Positions 16,076 through 25,900 of a DNA stretch of 34,130 nucleotides are shown one piece after another. The position numbers and the translations under genes are program-made. A model generated the notes under the pieces. The model did not search any database. It was not told the origin of the DNA and was given only the letters and a program-made list of their open reading frames with translations. This stretch comes from Rhodobacter sp. (lineage in GTDB: Bacteria > Pseudomonadota > Alphaproteobacteria > Rhodobacterales > Rhodobacteraceae), in contig JAIYDJ010000019.1 in NCBI GenBank assembly GCA_027487575.1, positions 1 to 34,130 on the forward strand, read 5' to 3'. The first letter of the stretch is position 1. Each line of letters opens with the position of its first letter.

Positions 16076-16876
16076 ATGAAGGATATGCTGAACATCGCCG
16101 GTCCTGTGGTCGAGGCATCGGGCGTCGATCTTGTATTCCAGACCAACGACGGCCCAGTGCAGGCGTTGAAGGATGTCAACCTGTTGATCGGCAAGGGAGA
16201 ATTTGTTTCGTTCATCGGGCCTTCGGGCTGTGGCAAGACGACGTTCCTGCGCTGCGTGGCGGCTTTGGAGACGCCGACTGGGGGCACGCTGATGGTCAAC
16301 GGGATGACGGCGGAGGCGGCGCGGAAGGCGCGGGCTTATGGGTATGTGTTTCAGGCGGCGGGGCTGTATCCGTGGCGGACCATCAGCGGGAATATCCGCT
16401 TACCTCTTGAAATCATGGGGTTTTCGCGGGCGGAGCAGGACGAGCGGGTTGCCCGCGTGCTGGAGTTGGTGGAGCTTGGCGGGTTTGGCAACAAGTATCC
16501 CTGGCAGTTGTCGGGGGGCATGCAGCAGCGGGCGTCGATTGCCCGGGCGCTGGCCTTCGATGCGGATATCCTGCTGATGGACGAACCCTTTGGCGCGCTG
16601 GATGAGATCGTGCGGGACCGGCTGAACGAGGAGGTTCTAAGGCTTTGGAATCGCACGCAGAAGACCATCCTGTTCGTGACGCATTCCATCCCCGAGGCGG
16701 TGTATCTTTCGACCAAGATCGTCGTTATGTCGCCGCGACCGGGTCGGATTACCGATGTGATCGACTCGCCGCTGCCACGGGAACGGCCGCTGGACATCCG
16801 CGACAGCCGGGAGTTCATCGAGATTGCCCACCGGGTGCGCGAAGGGCTGCGGGCGGGGCATGGCGATGGGGTTTGA
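16076..16876 (+). CDS. ABC importer ATPase (nitrate/sulfonate/pyrimidine class)
   Basis: Drives uptake by the adjacent two permeases. The 266-residue protein has Walker A (GPSGCGKT), a Q-loop (YVFQAAGLYPWRT), the signature LSGGMQQR, Walker B (ILLMDEPFGALDE) and the switch His (FVTHSIPEA). It resembles the SsuB/TauB/ThiZ-type ATPases. ATG 16076 was chosen over upstream in-frame codons because the open frame before it overlaps the divergent cupin gene. The first permease begins 141 bases later, an unusually long gap for such a cassette, which is filled by a hairpin element (see 16943-17006). The substrate is probably a pyrimidine, judged by the flanking catabolic genes. Confidence 0.92.
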   Translation: MKDMLNIAGPVVEASGVDLVFQTNDGPVQALKDVNLLIGKGEFVSFIGPSGCGKTTFLRCVAALETPTGGTLMVNGMTAEAARKARAYGYVFQAAGLYPWRTISGNIRLPLEIMGFSRAEQDERVARVLELVELGGFGNKYPWQLSGGMQQRASIARALAFDADILLMDEPFGALDEIVRDRLNEEVLRLWNRTQKTILFVTHSIPEAVYLSTKIVVMSPRPGRITDVIDSPLPRERPLDIRDSREFIEIAHRVREGLRAGHGDGV

Positions 16877-16942
16877 AGGGATTTCGGCGGTGCACCGGCG
16901 GTACACCTCCTGTGCACCCCCTGTGCAGACGGAGAGGCCGCA

Positions 16943-17006
16943 GGGGGCTGCCGCCCCCGTCGGGGCAAGCCCCGCCTCCCCCGCGGATATTTTTGAGCAG
17001 AAAATG
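16943..17006 (+). repeat. Double-hairpin intergenic element, copy A
   Basis: Two perfect hairpins (GGGGGC-TGCC-GCCCCC at 16943-16958 and CGGGGC-AA-GCCCCG at 16961-16974) are followed by GGATATTT (16985-16992), five bases and CAGAAAATG (16998-17006). The element ends 11 bases before the GTG start of the first permease gene. Copy B at 19866-19917 has the same order and the same 22-base core spacing. The hairpins followed by a T-run (TATTTTT) could act as an attenuator within the ABC transcript. Confidence 0.7.
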
Positions 17007-17017
17007 GGGGTGGGGGC

Positions 17018-17884
17018 GTGAGGCGGGCTTTGCCGGTTTTCGCCGTGGTCGGGATCATCGTCTGCGTCTGGTATTCGGCGGCGGTGTGGATGAATGCGCC
17101 GTGGGTATATGATCAGGCGGAGCGGGCGGGGGTTTCGGTGTCGTTTGGCGAGATGGTGGGCGCGACGATGGGGCAGGCTCGGCCCGTGCTGCCCGCGCCG
17201 CATCAGGTGGCGGCAGAGTTGTGGAAAGGGGTGGCGGGGCAGGCTGTCACCTCGAAACGGTCGCTGGTTTATCATGGCTGGGTGACGTTGCAGGCGACGT
17301 TCTACGGGTTCGTGCTGGGGATCGGGCTTGGGGTTGCGCTGGCAGTGTCCATCGTGCGGTTCCGGGTGATGGAATTGTCGGTGATGCCCTGGGCAATCAT
17401 CAGTCAGACGATTCCGATCGTGGCTTTGGCGCCGATGATCGTGGTGCTGTCCAATGCGGCGGGGGTGGAGGACCGGATGGTGCCGAAGGCGATCATCTCG
17501 GCTTATCTTTCGTTCTTTCCGGTGCTGGTCAGCATGGTCAAGGGGCTGCGCAGCCCGGACCAGATGCAGATCGACCAGTTGCGGACGTGGTATGCGAGCG
17601 AGGCGCAGATGTTCTGGAAGCTGCGTCTGCCCGCGTCGATGCCGTATTTCTTTGCATCGCTGAAAGTGGCGATTGCAGCAAGTCTGGTGGGCGCGATTGT
17701 GGGGGAGTTGCCGACCGGGGCGATTGAAGGCTTGGGCGCGCGGATGCTGATCGGATCGCAGTTCGGTGAGCCCATGATCATGTGGGCGGCGCTGTTCGCG
17801 GCGGCGATTCTGGCGGGCGGGTTGATCCTGCTGGTGGGGATCGTGGAGCGGTTCGCGCGGGCGCGGATGGGGGCCCCGGCATGA
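17018..17884 (+). CDS. ABC importer permease, first
   Basis: Inner-membrane channel subunit of a binding-protein-dependent importer. The 288-residue protein has an N-terminal hydrophobic helix (3-22), a longer periplasmic loop and about five further helices. The EAA-like cytoplasmic loop (YASEAQMFWKLRLPASMPYFFASL) contacts the ATPase. It starts at GTG 17018 behind a G-rich ribosome site. Its stop overlaps the next permease start (ATGA), so the two are coupled. Two different permeases in one cassette suggest a heterodimer, as seen in some thiamine-precursor and sulfonate-type systems. Confidence 0.9.
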   Translation: MRRALPVFAVVGIIVCVWYSAAVWMNAPWVYDQAERAGVSVSFGEMVGATMGQARPVLPAPHQVAAELWKGVAGQAVTSKRSLVYHGWVTLQATFYGFVLGIGLGVALAVSIVRFRVMELSVMPWAIISQTIPIVALAPMIVVLSNAAGVEDRMVPKAIISAYLSFFPVLVSMVKGLRSPDQMQIDQLRTWYASEAQMFWKLRLPASMPYFFASLKVAIAASLVGAIVGELPTGAIEGLGARMLIGSQFGEPMIMWAALFAAAILAGGLILLVGIVERFARARMGAPA

Positions 17885-18726
17885 TGTGGATCGTGGCAGC
17901 ACTGGCTGTCTGGGCAGCGGGCTGGGTGGTGAATGTCTGGCTGGCGCGGTCGGCATGGTCTGCGACGCGGGCCGGCAGGCTTGCCATCGTGGTGGTGTTC
18001 GGCGTCACGCTGTTGGCGATCTGGGAGGGGCTGGTGCGCGGGTTCGGCGTGTCGGCGGTGATCCTGCCGACGCCTTCGGTCATCGGTGTGCGGATCGCGG
18101 GGGCGCTGCCTGTGCTGTTGGGCGACTTCGTGCAGACCGTGATCAAGGGCGCGCTGACCGGCTATCTGATGGGCAGCGCGGCGGCAGTGGTGGTGGCGGT
18201 TCTGATCGACCGGTCGCCGTTCCTGAAGGCGGGTCTTCTGCCGGTGGGGAATTTCGTGGCGGCCCTGCCCATCGTTGGGATCGCGCCGATTCTGGTGGCG
18301 TGGTTCGGGTTCGACTGGCATTCCAAGGCGGCGGTCGTGGTGGTGATGGTGTTCTTTCCGGTGCTGGTCAACATGGTGGCGGGGCTGCAGGCGTCCGAGC
18401 GGATGCAGCGCGACCTGATGGCGACCTGGGGGGCGGGGTACTGGCAGAGCCTGTTCAAGCTGCGCTTTCCGGCGGCGATGCCGTTTCTGTTCAATGGATT
18501 GAAGATCGCCAGCACCCTTGCCCTGATCGGGGCAATCGTTGCGGAATTTTTCGGCAGTCCGACGGTCGGCATGGGCTTTCGCATCAGCACCGAGGTCGGG
18601 CGGCTGGGCATGGACATGGTCTGGGCTGAAATTGCGGTTGCGGCGCTGGCGGGGTCGGCGTTCTATGGTGTCATTGCGGCGATCGAGCGGGGGGTGACGT
18701 TCTGGCACCCTTCGCAACGGGTTTAA
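17881..18726 (+). CDS. ABC importer permease, second
   Basis: Second membrane subunit, 281 residues. It has two hydrophobic helices at the N-terminus (about 3-22 and 33-52), the BPD-transporter core (LTGYLMGSAAAVVVAVLI, LPIVGIAPILVAWFG) and the EAA-like loop (ATWGAGYWQSLFKLRFPAAMP, given in part). It overlaps the first permease by 4 bases. The two permeases share the IVGIAPI/IVALAPM and FPVLV core motifs, indicating duplication and divergence. The binding-protein gene follows after 35 bases. Confidence 0.9.
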   Translation: MMWIVAALAVWAAGWVVNVWLARSAWSATRAGRLAIVVVFGVTLLAIWEGLVRGFGVSAVILPTPSVIGVRIAGALPVLLGDFVQTVIKGALTGYLMGSAAAVVVAVLIDRSPFLKAGLLPVGNFVAALPIVGIAPILVAWFGFDWHSKAAVVVVMVFFPVLVNMVAGLQASERMQRDLMATWGAGYWQSLFKLRFPAAMPFLFNGLKIASTLALIGAIVAEFFGSPTVGMGFRISTEVGRLGMDMVWAEIAVAALAGSAFYGVIAAIERGVTFWHPSQRV

Positions 18727-18761
18727 CAATGCCCCGGAACGGGGCGGCAACTTGGAGGTTC

Positions 18762-19745
18762 ATGATGAAGAAGATGATGTTGGCGGCCGCGCTGGCGCTG
18801 GCGGCCGGGTCGGCGCAGGCGGCGGATGATGTGACGCTGCAGCTGAAATGGGTGACGCAGGCGCAGTTCGCCGGGTACTATGTGGCGCAGGCCAAGGGGT
18901 TCTACACCGAAGAGAACCTGAACGTGACGATCAAGCCGGGCGGCCCCGACATCGCACCCGGACAGGTGATCGCGGGCGGCGGGGCGGATGTGGTGATCGA
19001 CTGGATGCCGTCGGCGCTGGCCGCGCGGGAAAAGGGTCTGCCGCTGGTGAACATCGCGCAACCCTTTGCCTCGTCGGGTCTGATGCTGACCTGTCTGGCG
19101 GAAACCGGGATCACCGCGCCGACCGACTTTGCCGACAAGACGCTGGGCGTCTGGTTCTTCGGCAACGAATATCCGTTCCTGTCCTGGATGTCGCAACTCG
19201 GGCTGGCGACGGACGGTTCGGCGGGTGGGGTGACGGTGCTGAAGCAGGGCTTCAACGTCGATCCGCTGCTGCAAAAGCAGGCGGCCTGCATTTCGACCAT
19301 GACCTACAACGAATACTGGCAGGTGATCGACGCAGGGATCACGCCCGAGCAACTGGTGACGTTCAAGTATCAGGACATGGGCGTGGCCACGCTGGAGGAC
19401 GGGCTTTACGTGCTGGAGGAAAATCTGGCCGACCCGGCGTTCGAGGACAAGATGGTGCGGTTTGTCCGCGCGTCGATGAAGGGCTGGAAATACGCCGAAG
19501 CCAACCCCGATGAAGCTGCGATGATCGTGCTGGAAAATGACGAGACCGGCGCGCAGACCGAACAGCACCAGAAGCGGATGATGGGCGAAGTGGCCAAGCT
19601 GACCGCAGGGTCGAATGGCACGCTGGACGTGGCGGCGGCGGAAAAGACCGTGGCGACGCTGCTGGCGGGCGGATCGGACCCGGTGATCACCAAGGCGCCC
19701 GAGGGGGCCTGGACGAGTGTGATCACCGACAAGGCGCTGCAGTAA
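18762..19745 (+). CDS. ABC importer substrate-binding protein (SsuA/THI5-like)
   Basis: Periplasmic binding protein of 327 residues with a signal peptide ([20 protein letters not shown], cut near residue 20-21). The start of the mature protein, [23 protein letters not shown], is characteristic of the NMT1/THI5 group that includes the pyrimidine-precursor binder ThiY. The other conserved segments are [20 protein letters not shown] and [14 protein letters not shown], quoted in part. ATG 18762 follows GGAGGTTC. It is the last gene of the cassette and is followed by a strong terminator (19765-19793). Inference: it binds uracil, thymine or a dihydropyrimidine, because of the flanking catabolic genes; a riboflavin or thiamine-precursor ligand is possible. 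Confidence 0.9.
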   Translation: MMKKMMLAAALALAAGSAQAADDVTLQLKWVTQAQFAGYYVAQAKGFYTEENLNVTIKPGGPDIAPGQVIAGGGADVVIDWMPSALAAREKGLPLVNIAQPFASSGLMLTCLAETGITAPTDFADKTLGVWFFGNEYPFLSWMSQLGLATDGSAGGVTVLKQGFNVDPLLQKQAACISTMTYNEYWQVIDAGITPEQLVTFKYQDMGVATLEDGLYVLEENLADPAFEDKMVRFVRASMKGWKYAEANPDEAAMIVLENDETGAQTEQHQKRMMGEVAKLTAGSNGTLDVAAAEKTVATLLAGGSDPVITKAPEGAWTSVITDKALQ

Positions 19746-19764
19746 GCAGGCGCGGGGCGGATCG

Positions 19765-19793
19765 AAAGGGCGCGCCGTCGGGCGCGCCCTTTT
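19765..19793 (+). terminator. Strong intrinsic terminator after the ABC cassette
   Basis: AAAGGGCGCGCC (19765-19776), loop GTCG, GGCGCGCCCTTT (19781-19792), then one more T. A perfect 12-bp stem ending in a T-tract, 19 bases after the binding-protein stop. Confidence 0.85.
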
Positions 19794-19865
19794 GCATGTC
19801 GGGGGTGAGGGGGCGGACCGGGGCCGGGCGGGCTATGCCTTGACGGCATCGGTCTTGCGGAAAGG

Positions 19866-19917
19866 CCGGGGGTTTCACACCCCCGGACCCCCGTGGGATA
19901 TTTGGGGACAGAAAATG
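19866..19917 (+). repeat. Hairpin intergenic element, copy B
   Basis: Hairpin CCGGGGGT-TTCAC-ACCCCCGG (19866-19886) is followed by GGATATTT (19896-19903), five bases and CAGAAAATG (19909-19917), the same core and spacing as copy A (16943-17006). It ends 21 bases before the cobT start codon. The ATG in this core is in frame with cobT and would add eight residues. Confidence 0.7.
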
Positions 19918-19938
19918 CAGGGCGCTGCGAAGGGATTG

Positions 19939-20943
19939 ATGATGACAGCACCGTTTTCCACGTTCGGCGCGTTGCGCGACATGATGCGGACGCTGCCGCA
20001 GGCCGATGCCGACGCGATGGCGCGGGCGCGGGCGCGCGATGCGGTGCTGACCAAGCCGCCCGGTGCGCTGGGGCGGCTTGAGGCGGTGGCGATCTGGCTG
20101 GCAGGGTGGAAGGGCGTCCGGGCGACCCGGGTGCAGATCGCGATCTTTGCGGGGAATCACGGTGTTGTGGCGCAGGGAGTATCGGCCTTTCCGCCCGCGG
20201 TCACCGCGCAGATGGTGGCCAATTTCCGGGCGGGCGGGGCGGCGGTGAACCAGCTTGCGCGGCAGGTGGGGGCGTCGATGGTGGTCGAGGCGATCGAACT
20301 GGACCGGCCCACGGGCGATTTCACGACCGAGGCGGCGATGACCGAAGCCGAGGTGATGGCTGCGATGGCGATCGGGTGGCAGGCGGTGGACGTTGGGGCA
20401 GACCTTCTGGTGCCCGGCGAGATGGGGATCGGCAACACCACCGTGGCTGCGGCGCTGGCCTGTGCGCTGTTCGGTGGCGCCGCAGAGGATTGGGTGGGAC
20501 GCGGAACCGGCGTCGATGACGCGGGTCTGGCGCGGAAGCGGGCTGCGGTCACGGCCGGACTGGCGCGCCACAGCGGGCGCGAGCCGTTCGAGGTTCTGCG
20601 CTGTCTGGGCGGGCGCGAGATTGCGGCGATGGCGGGCGCGATCCTGCGGGCGCGCCAGTTGCGGATTCCGGTGGTGCTGGATGGCTTCATCGCCTGTGCG
20701 GCGGCGGCCGTGCTGGCGCGGGCCGCGCCGGGCGCGCTGGACCATTGCATCGCAGGCCACGCCAGCGCCGAGGCAGGGCATGCGCGGCTTCTGGCGGCGC
20801 TCGACAAGGAACCGCTGTTGTCGCTGGGCCTGCGGCTGGGCGAAGGGTCGGGGGCGGTGCTGGCGGTGTCGGTGATCCAGGCGGCGGTGGTCTGCCATCT
20901 GGGGATGGCAACCTTTGGCGAGGCGGGGGTTTCGGAAGGCTGA
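19939..20943 (+). CDS. cobT: Nicotinate-nucleotide--dimethylbenzimidazole phosphoribosyltransferase
   Basis: Makes alpha-ribazole phosphate from dimethylbenzimidazole and nicotinate mononucleotide, the lower-ligand step of cobalamin synthesis. The 334-residue protein shows the family landmarks: [10 protein letters not shown] near residue 35, FAGNHGV, the GEMGIGNTT loop, [11 protein letters not shown] and the C-terminal [12 protein letters not shown] with its catalytic Glu. ATG 19939 (or 19942) lies at good distance from GAAGGGA. It follows hairpin copy B. No other cobalamin gene is in the window. It is convergent with the Kef gene. Confidence 0.94.
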   Translation: MMTAPFSTFGALRDMMRTLPQADADAMARARARDAVLTKPPGALGRLEAVAIWLAGWKGVRATRVQIAIFAGNHGVVAQGVSAFPPAVTAQMVANFRAGGAAVNQLARQVGASMVVEAIELDRPTGDFTTEAAMTEAEVMAAMAIGWQAVDVGADLLVPGEMGIGNTTVAAALACALFGGAAEDWVGRGTGVDDAGLARKRAAVTAGLARHSGREPFEVLRCLGGREIAAMAGAILRARQLRIPVVLDGFIACAAAAVLARAAPGALDHCIAGHASAEAGHARLLAALDKEPLLSLGLRLGEGSGAVLAVSVIQAAVVCHLGMATFGEAGVSEG

Positions 20944-20951
20944 AGGGCCCG

Positions 20952-20977
20952 GCGCGGGGTAAGGCAACGCCCCGCGC
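20952..20977. terminator. Hairpin between cobT and the Kef-type gene
   Basis: GCGCGGGG (20952-20959), 10-base loop, CCCCGCGC (20970-20977): a perfect 8-bp GC-rich stem between two convergent stops. There is no proper T-tract on either strand, so termination strength is uncertain. Confidence 0.45.
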
Positions 20978-20981
20978 GGGT

Positions 20982-22910
20982 CTATTCCGCCGCGCCCGCC
21001 ATTGGGCGGACTTCGTACAATTCGTCGATCAGCGCGGTTTCCAGATCGCGGTCCAACTGTTTGGCGCGGGCGATGTAGGCCTCGTTCAGATGGACAGGCT
21101 TTCCGGGTTCCCACACCTCGGCCAGGTCGCGCATCGCGGCACGGTCGACCTTGAAATAGGTGCGCGACAGGGCTGCGGCCTCGTATTCGGTGAACCCCAT
21201 GTTTTCCAGAACATACCGCCCGGCCCGGATGGAGGAGTCGAAGGTTTCGCGCACGATGTCGGTGGCACCCGCCTGATAGAGTTCATAGACATGCACCCGG
21301 TCGCGGGCGCGGGCCACGATATGCAGATCGGGACGCTGGCTTCGGGCGTGGCGCACGATCTTCAGGGCATTCTCGCGGTCATCCACCGCCACCACCAGCA
21401 CTTCGCAATCGGCCAACCCGGCCGCCGCCAGCAGTTCGGGGCGCGACGGGTCGCCGAAGAAGCCCTTCACGCCGAAGCGGCGCATGGTTTCGATCGTGCC
21501 CATGTCGCTGTCAAGCACGACGGTGGAAAGCCCGCTCATCCGGACCAGCCGGTTGACGACCTGCCCGAACCGTCCGATTCCGGCGATGATGACGCGGCCC
21601 TTTTCGGTGATCTCGTCGGGGTCTGGCATCGGGGCCATGCTGTGCAGCCGCCGCGCGACCATGTCGTAGCCGATGTAGAGAAGGGGAGTCAGCAACATCG
21701 ACAGGCTGATCACCAGCAGGGCCATCTGCCCGGTGGCCAGACCCAGAACCGACTCGGACCGCGCGAAGCTGACGATCAGAAAGCCGAACTCCCCTGCCTG
21801 CGCCAGACCGAGCGTGAACAGCCAGCGGTCGCGGCCCCTGAGGTGGAAGATCGGGGTCAGGGCGAACAGGACCGCCATCTTGATTGTCATCAGACCCAGT
21901 GTCAGGCCCAGCACGATCAGCGGGTCGCGCAGCAGGATGGTGAAGTTGATGCCGACGCCGACCGTCATGAAGAACAGGCCGAGCAGCAGGCCCTTGAACG
22001 GTTTCAAATCGGCCTCGAGCTGGTGGCGGAATTCCGAGTTTGCCAGCACCACCCCGGCCACGAAGGTGCCAAGTGCGGGCGACAGGCCGACCAGCATCAT
22101 CAGGAAGGCGATCCCCAGCACCATCAGAAGCGAGATGAAGGTCGACATTTCGGGCAGGTGTGCTGCGTGCACGAAGCGGAAGATCGGGCGGGTCAGGAAA
22201 TGGCCGACCAGCACGATCGTCGCCACGACGGCCAGGGTCAGCAGGGCCGCGCCCCAGTTGGGCAGCGATTGCACCAGCGTGATCAGCGGTTCGGCGGCCC
22301 CCGTCGCGGCATGCGAGGCCAGTTCGGGATCGACGGGGTTGGTCACGCCGATGGTCACGGCTTGGGTAGCATTCAGTTCCGGCAGGGCCAGAAGGGGTAT
22401 CAGCGCCAGCATCGGGATGACTGCGATGTCCTGGGTCAGCAGAACCGAGAACGAGCTTTTCCCCCCCGCCGTGCGAAGCAGTCCCTTTTCGGTCAGGGTC
22501 TGCAGCACGATAGCGGTCGATGACAGCGAGCAGAGCATTCCCAGCGTGAGGGACACCCCGAAATTCTGGCCAAGCGCCATCAGCGCGGCGGCGATCAGGA
22601 TGGTGGTCAGAACAACCTGCGCCCCACCAAGGCCCAGAAGGCGATGCCGCATGTCCCAAAGCGCCCTGGGTTCCAGTTCCAGCCCGATCAGGAACAGCAT
22701 CAGGACAACGCCGAATTCGGCAAAATGCTGCAGGTCGGTGGTTTCGGCACCGGCAAGGCCCAGCACCGGACCCATCAGGATGCCCGCCGCGATGTAGCCC
22801 AGCACCGACCCCAGCCCGATGCGCACGGCAAGCGGCACCACCAGTACGGCGGCACCCAGATAGATCGACGCCTGCAGCAGGAAGCCTTCCACTTGCGCCT
22901 TTCCGGTCAT
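20982..22910 (-). CDS. Monovalent cation:proton antiporter, Kef/CPA2 type with TrkA-N domain
   Basis: Inner-membrane K+ (or Na+) efflux by exchange with H+. The 642-residue protein has about twelve hydrophobic helices (1-390) with the CPA2 signatures LGYIAAGILMGPVLGL, FLIGLELEPR and LTQDIAVIPMLAL. Then follows a cytoplasmic NAD-binding Rossmann domain starting near 440 (IIAGIGRFGQVVNRL) and a C-terminal helical tail. This is the KefB/KefC layout. The glutathione control partners (KefF/KefG) are not adjacent. ATG 22910 was taken as the start. The gene is a likely single unit: the large gene 22999-26223 lies upstream on the same strand with an 88-base gap. Confidence 0.92.
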   Translation of the reverse strand: MTGKAQVEGFLLQASIYLGAAVLVVPLAVRIGLGSVLGYIAAGILMGPVLGLAGAETTDLQHFAEFGVVLMLFLIGLELEPRALWDMRHRLLGLGGAQVVLTTILIAAALMALGQNFGVSLTLGMLCSLSSTAIVLQTLTEKGLLRTAGGKSSFSVLLTQDIAVIPMLALIPLLALPELNATQAVTIGVTNPVDPELASHAATGAAEPLITLVQSLPNWGAALLTLAVVATIVLVGHFLTRPIFRFVHAAHLPEMSTFISLLMVLGIAFLMMLVGLSPALGTFVAGVVLANSEFRHQLEADLKPFKGLLLGLFFMTVGVGINFTILLRDPLIVLGLTLGLMTIKMAVLFALTPIFHLRGRDRWLFTLGLAQAGEFGFLIVSFARSESVLGLATGQMALLVISLSMLLTPLLYIGYDMVARRLHSMAPMPDPDEITEKGRVIIAGIGRFGQVVNRLVRMSGLSTVVLDSDMGTIETMRRFGVKGFFGDPSRPELLAAAGLADCEVLVVAVDDRENALKIVRHARSQRPDLHIVARARDRVHVYELYQAGATDIVRETFDSSIRAGRYVLENMGFTEYEAAALSRTYFKVDRAAMRDLAEVWEPGKPVHLNEAYIARAKQLDRDLETALIDELYEVRPMAGAAE

Positions 22911-22998
22911 GAAGGGTTGTGCGGGTCATGGTTGCGCTTTGGGCGCACGGGCGCAAGTCAACATTCTGCAAGAGTTGTGAAACACTCGACCGCGCGCC

Positions 22999-25900
22999 TC
23001 AACCCTTTGGCAGGGCCAGTGTCAGCATCTTGCCGGATTTCTGATAGCGGACTTCCGATGCGGTGATCGCGGCGATCCGCCCGCCGTCGAAATTGTCGCC
23101 GACCTTGACCTTCTTGTAACGCCCGTTGGTCTGGCGGATCAGGGCATAGCGGTTGGATTGTGTTCCGTAGACTCCGATCAGGTTGACCTTCGACAGGTTG
23201 ATCGCGTTCACGAAGGTCGCCTGTTTGGACACCGAAGCCTTGGTCGGCAGGCGCGGCATGGCGCGGGCCACTTCCGGCTCGCCGTCGGCTTCGGGCTCGA
23301 CCGCGGCCGCGCGTTCTTCCACGGGCGGCGGGGCGGGGTCGGGCTGGCGCGATGCGACGGCGACAGCGGCTTCGACTGCGCGGGACATGTCGCGCGGGCG
23401 CTGCGCCGGTTTGCGCGAGACAGCCAGAATCAGGGGGTTGCTGTCGGCAGCCGCAGCAATGGCGTTGGCCTGCGCCGTCAGCGATGCACCCTGTGCGCCA
23501 AGGTCGGCTGCCGGGTCGGCGGGCGCTGCTGCGGCGGCCGCCGCGACCACTGTGGCGGGACGGGCCAGCGGGCGCAGGCTGGCGAACCGGCTGTCCTGCT
23601 GCGGCGCGAGCGAGGCGTCGTCATCTGCGTTCCGGGTGGGCGGCGTCAGACCTTCCGGCCGGGCGCGGGGGCGAAATCCGGCAAGCGCGGGGTCGGAGGC
23701 TAGGGGCGGGGGAGCGGAGCCGATGGCCGCTTCGACGGCAGCCTCGACGGCCGTCTGGCCGGGTGTCGGGGTCGCATCGGGGGCGGCGGCCACGGCGTCG
23801 GCCGGCGGGGCCAGCGAGGCGGGGCGTTGCGGGGGCACCAAGGCCGGACGGCCCGCCCTAACCACCACGCCCTCGGGCGTCAGGATGCCTTCGGGCGTCG
23901 CAATGATCAGACCGGCCGCGTCGAACTGGTACACCGTGCCGAACGGCGGCGGCGGCACGGCGGGTCCGGGCGGCGGGTCGATCTGATCGGCCGGGCGGGG
24001 CAGGGACAGCGCATCGGGCATCGTCGGCGGCGCATCCATCGCCGCGAGGAAGATTTCGTCCTGCGGATCGGCGGCAGGCTGACGGACCGTGCTGGTTTCG
24101 GTGTCCAGGTTGGTGACGGGTGCGGTTTCGGGCGTCTCGGGCGGCGGCGCGGCCGCGGCCACGGTTTCAACGGCAGGCTCCGGATCGGCGGGGGGTGCGG
24201 TTTCGACCGGGACCTGCAGATCGGCCAGGGCTTCTTCGTCGACGGACGGCAGGGCTGCGGTCGACGGGGTGGCGGCGTCTGGCAGGGCTTCAGCAACGGT
24301 CGTTGCAGCGACGGCAGCAGGGTCCTCGGAGGTGGTCGTCCCGCCGGTTTCCAGGAACAGGGTAGACCACAGCGCAACCAGCGCGAGGAAAACCAGAAGG
24401 ATGCCGGTCAGGATCAACCCCAGATAGCGGGGCTTTCCGCGGTCGGCCATGCTGCGGCTGCCCAAGCCGCCGCTGTAGGGTTTGGCGCCCGGTTTCGAAA
24501 GTGTGGCAGCCGCGGCGGACGCGGCCGATGTGGGGCCGGTCGGCGGGGTGACGGTCTGCACGACCGGGCGGCGTTCCTTGATCCCCGGAATGGCGGGATC
24601 GGTCACCAGCGCACCAAGTCGGCGCAAGGATTTGCCGGAAGCACTACCCTTGATCGCGGCCTTCGAGGCTGCGGCCGGTGTCGGTGGCTCTGCGCCCCGC
24701 TGCGGCACGGCGGCAAGATTGGGGGCGGCATTGCGGGTCGGCAGGGTCGTGACCTTGGCGGACCCACCGGTGCGCGTTGCCGTCACCGCCCCAAGGGCCG
24801 GAGCGCGACCGCCCGCAGACTTGGCAGAGCCCGACTTGCCGCCGGTCTTTGCAGCGGTTTCTGCCGCCGCCGCTTCGGCCGCGCGGCGGCTGGCGAACGC
24901 CATCATGATCGACGTGGCGGGCGGGGGCGGAATATCGTCGTGGATCGTCGGGTCGAGCACGCTTGCCGCCGCAGGGGCCGGCACGACCGTGAACGGCGGC
25001 GGGGGATCGTCGGGCAGGTCATCGACGACATCGAGCGCGATCGGCGCCTCGTCTGCCATGATGTCCGGCGCGACCGTTTCTGGCGGCGCGGTCCGTGCGT
25101 CCGGCACTGGTTCCATGCGTTCCGGTGCGGGGAACGGTGGATTTGCCAAAGTCTGTTCGGGCGCCGGTTCAGGGTCGCTCGGTGCCAGTTCGGCGTCCGT
25201 CACCGGTTCCATGGCAGGAGTTGTCGGGGTGTCGGCGTCAGCCAGACTGCGCGTCAGGGCCTGCTCGAATTCCGGATCGGCGACAGGTGCGGCCCATGCC
25301 GGCTCGGCCGATATGGTTTCGGGCGGCGTCACCGGGTCCGGATCCGCAAACGGAAGGGGGGCTGGGGGCAAAGGCGAGACTTCGGCAGCCACGTCCGGCG
25401 CAGCGGCATCTTGCGCGAACACGGGTTCCTGCCGCCAGTCGCTGTGGTCCGCAACGGCAACCGGGCCTTCGTCAGGCTGCGGCGCAGGGTCCGCGATGAA
25501 CGGCGCGTCGGGTCCGGACTCTTCCGGAACGGGATCAGGGATCGGAGCGGCGTCGGGTTCCGTCAGGGGTGGTGCGTCTTCGTCCGATTCCAGGATCGGC
25601 GCGGTTGCGGGTTCCGGATCGGACTCAGCAGCCACGTCCGCGGGCGGCTCGGCGGCGCTTGGCTCGCCCGGCAGGTCGCGCGACAGGATGGCGACGGGTT
25701 CAAGGTCCCGTCCCAGCTTTTCGCCTTCGGGCAGACATTCTGCCGCACAGCTTGTCGGGCCGAACCACGGTTCCCCCAGAAACAGGCCGTTTTCAGGAAT
25801 GGCGACGAAGGAGACCGGACTGAACCGGTGCTGAACGGCAAAGGCTTCGGCCTCGGCCAGGGTTTCCTTGGCGACCACGGCCACCTGGAATTCCGGGCCC

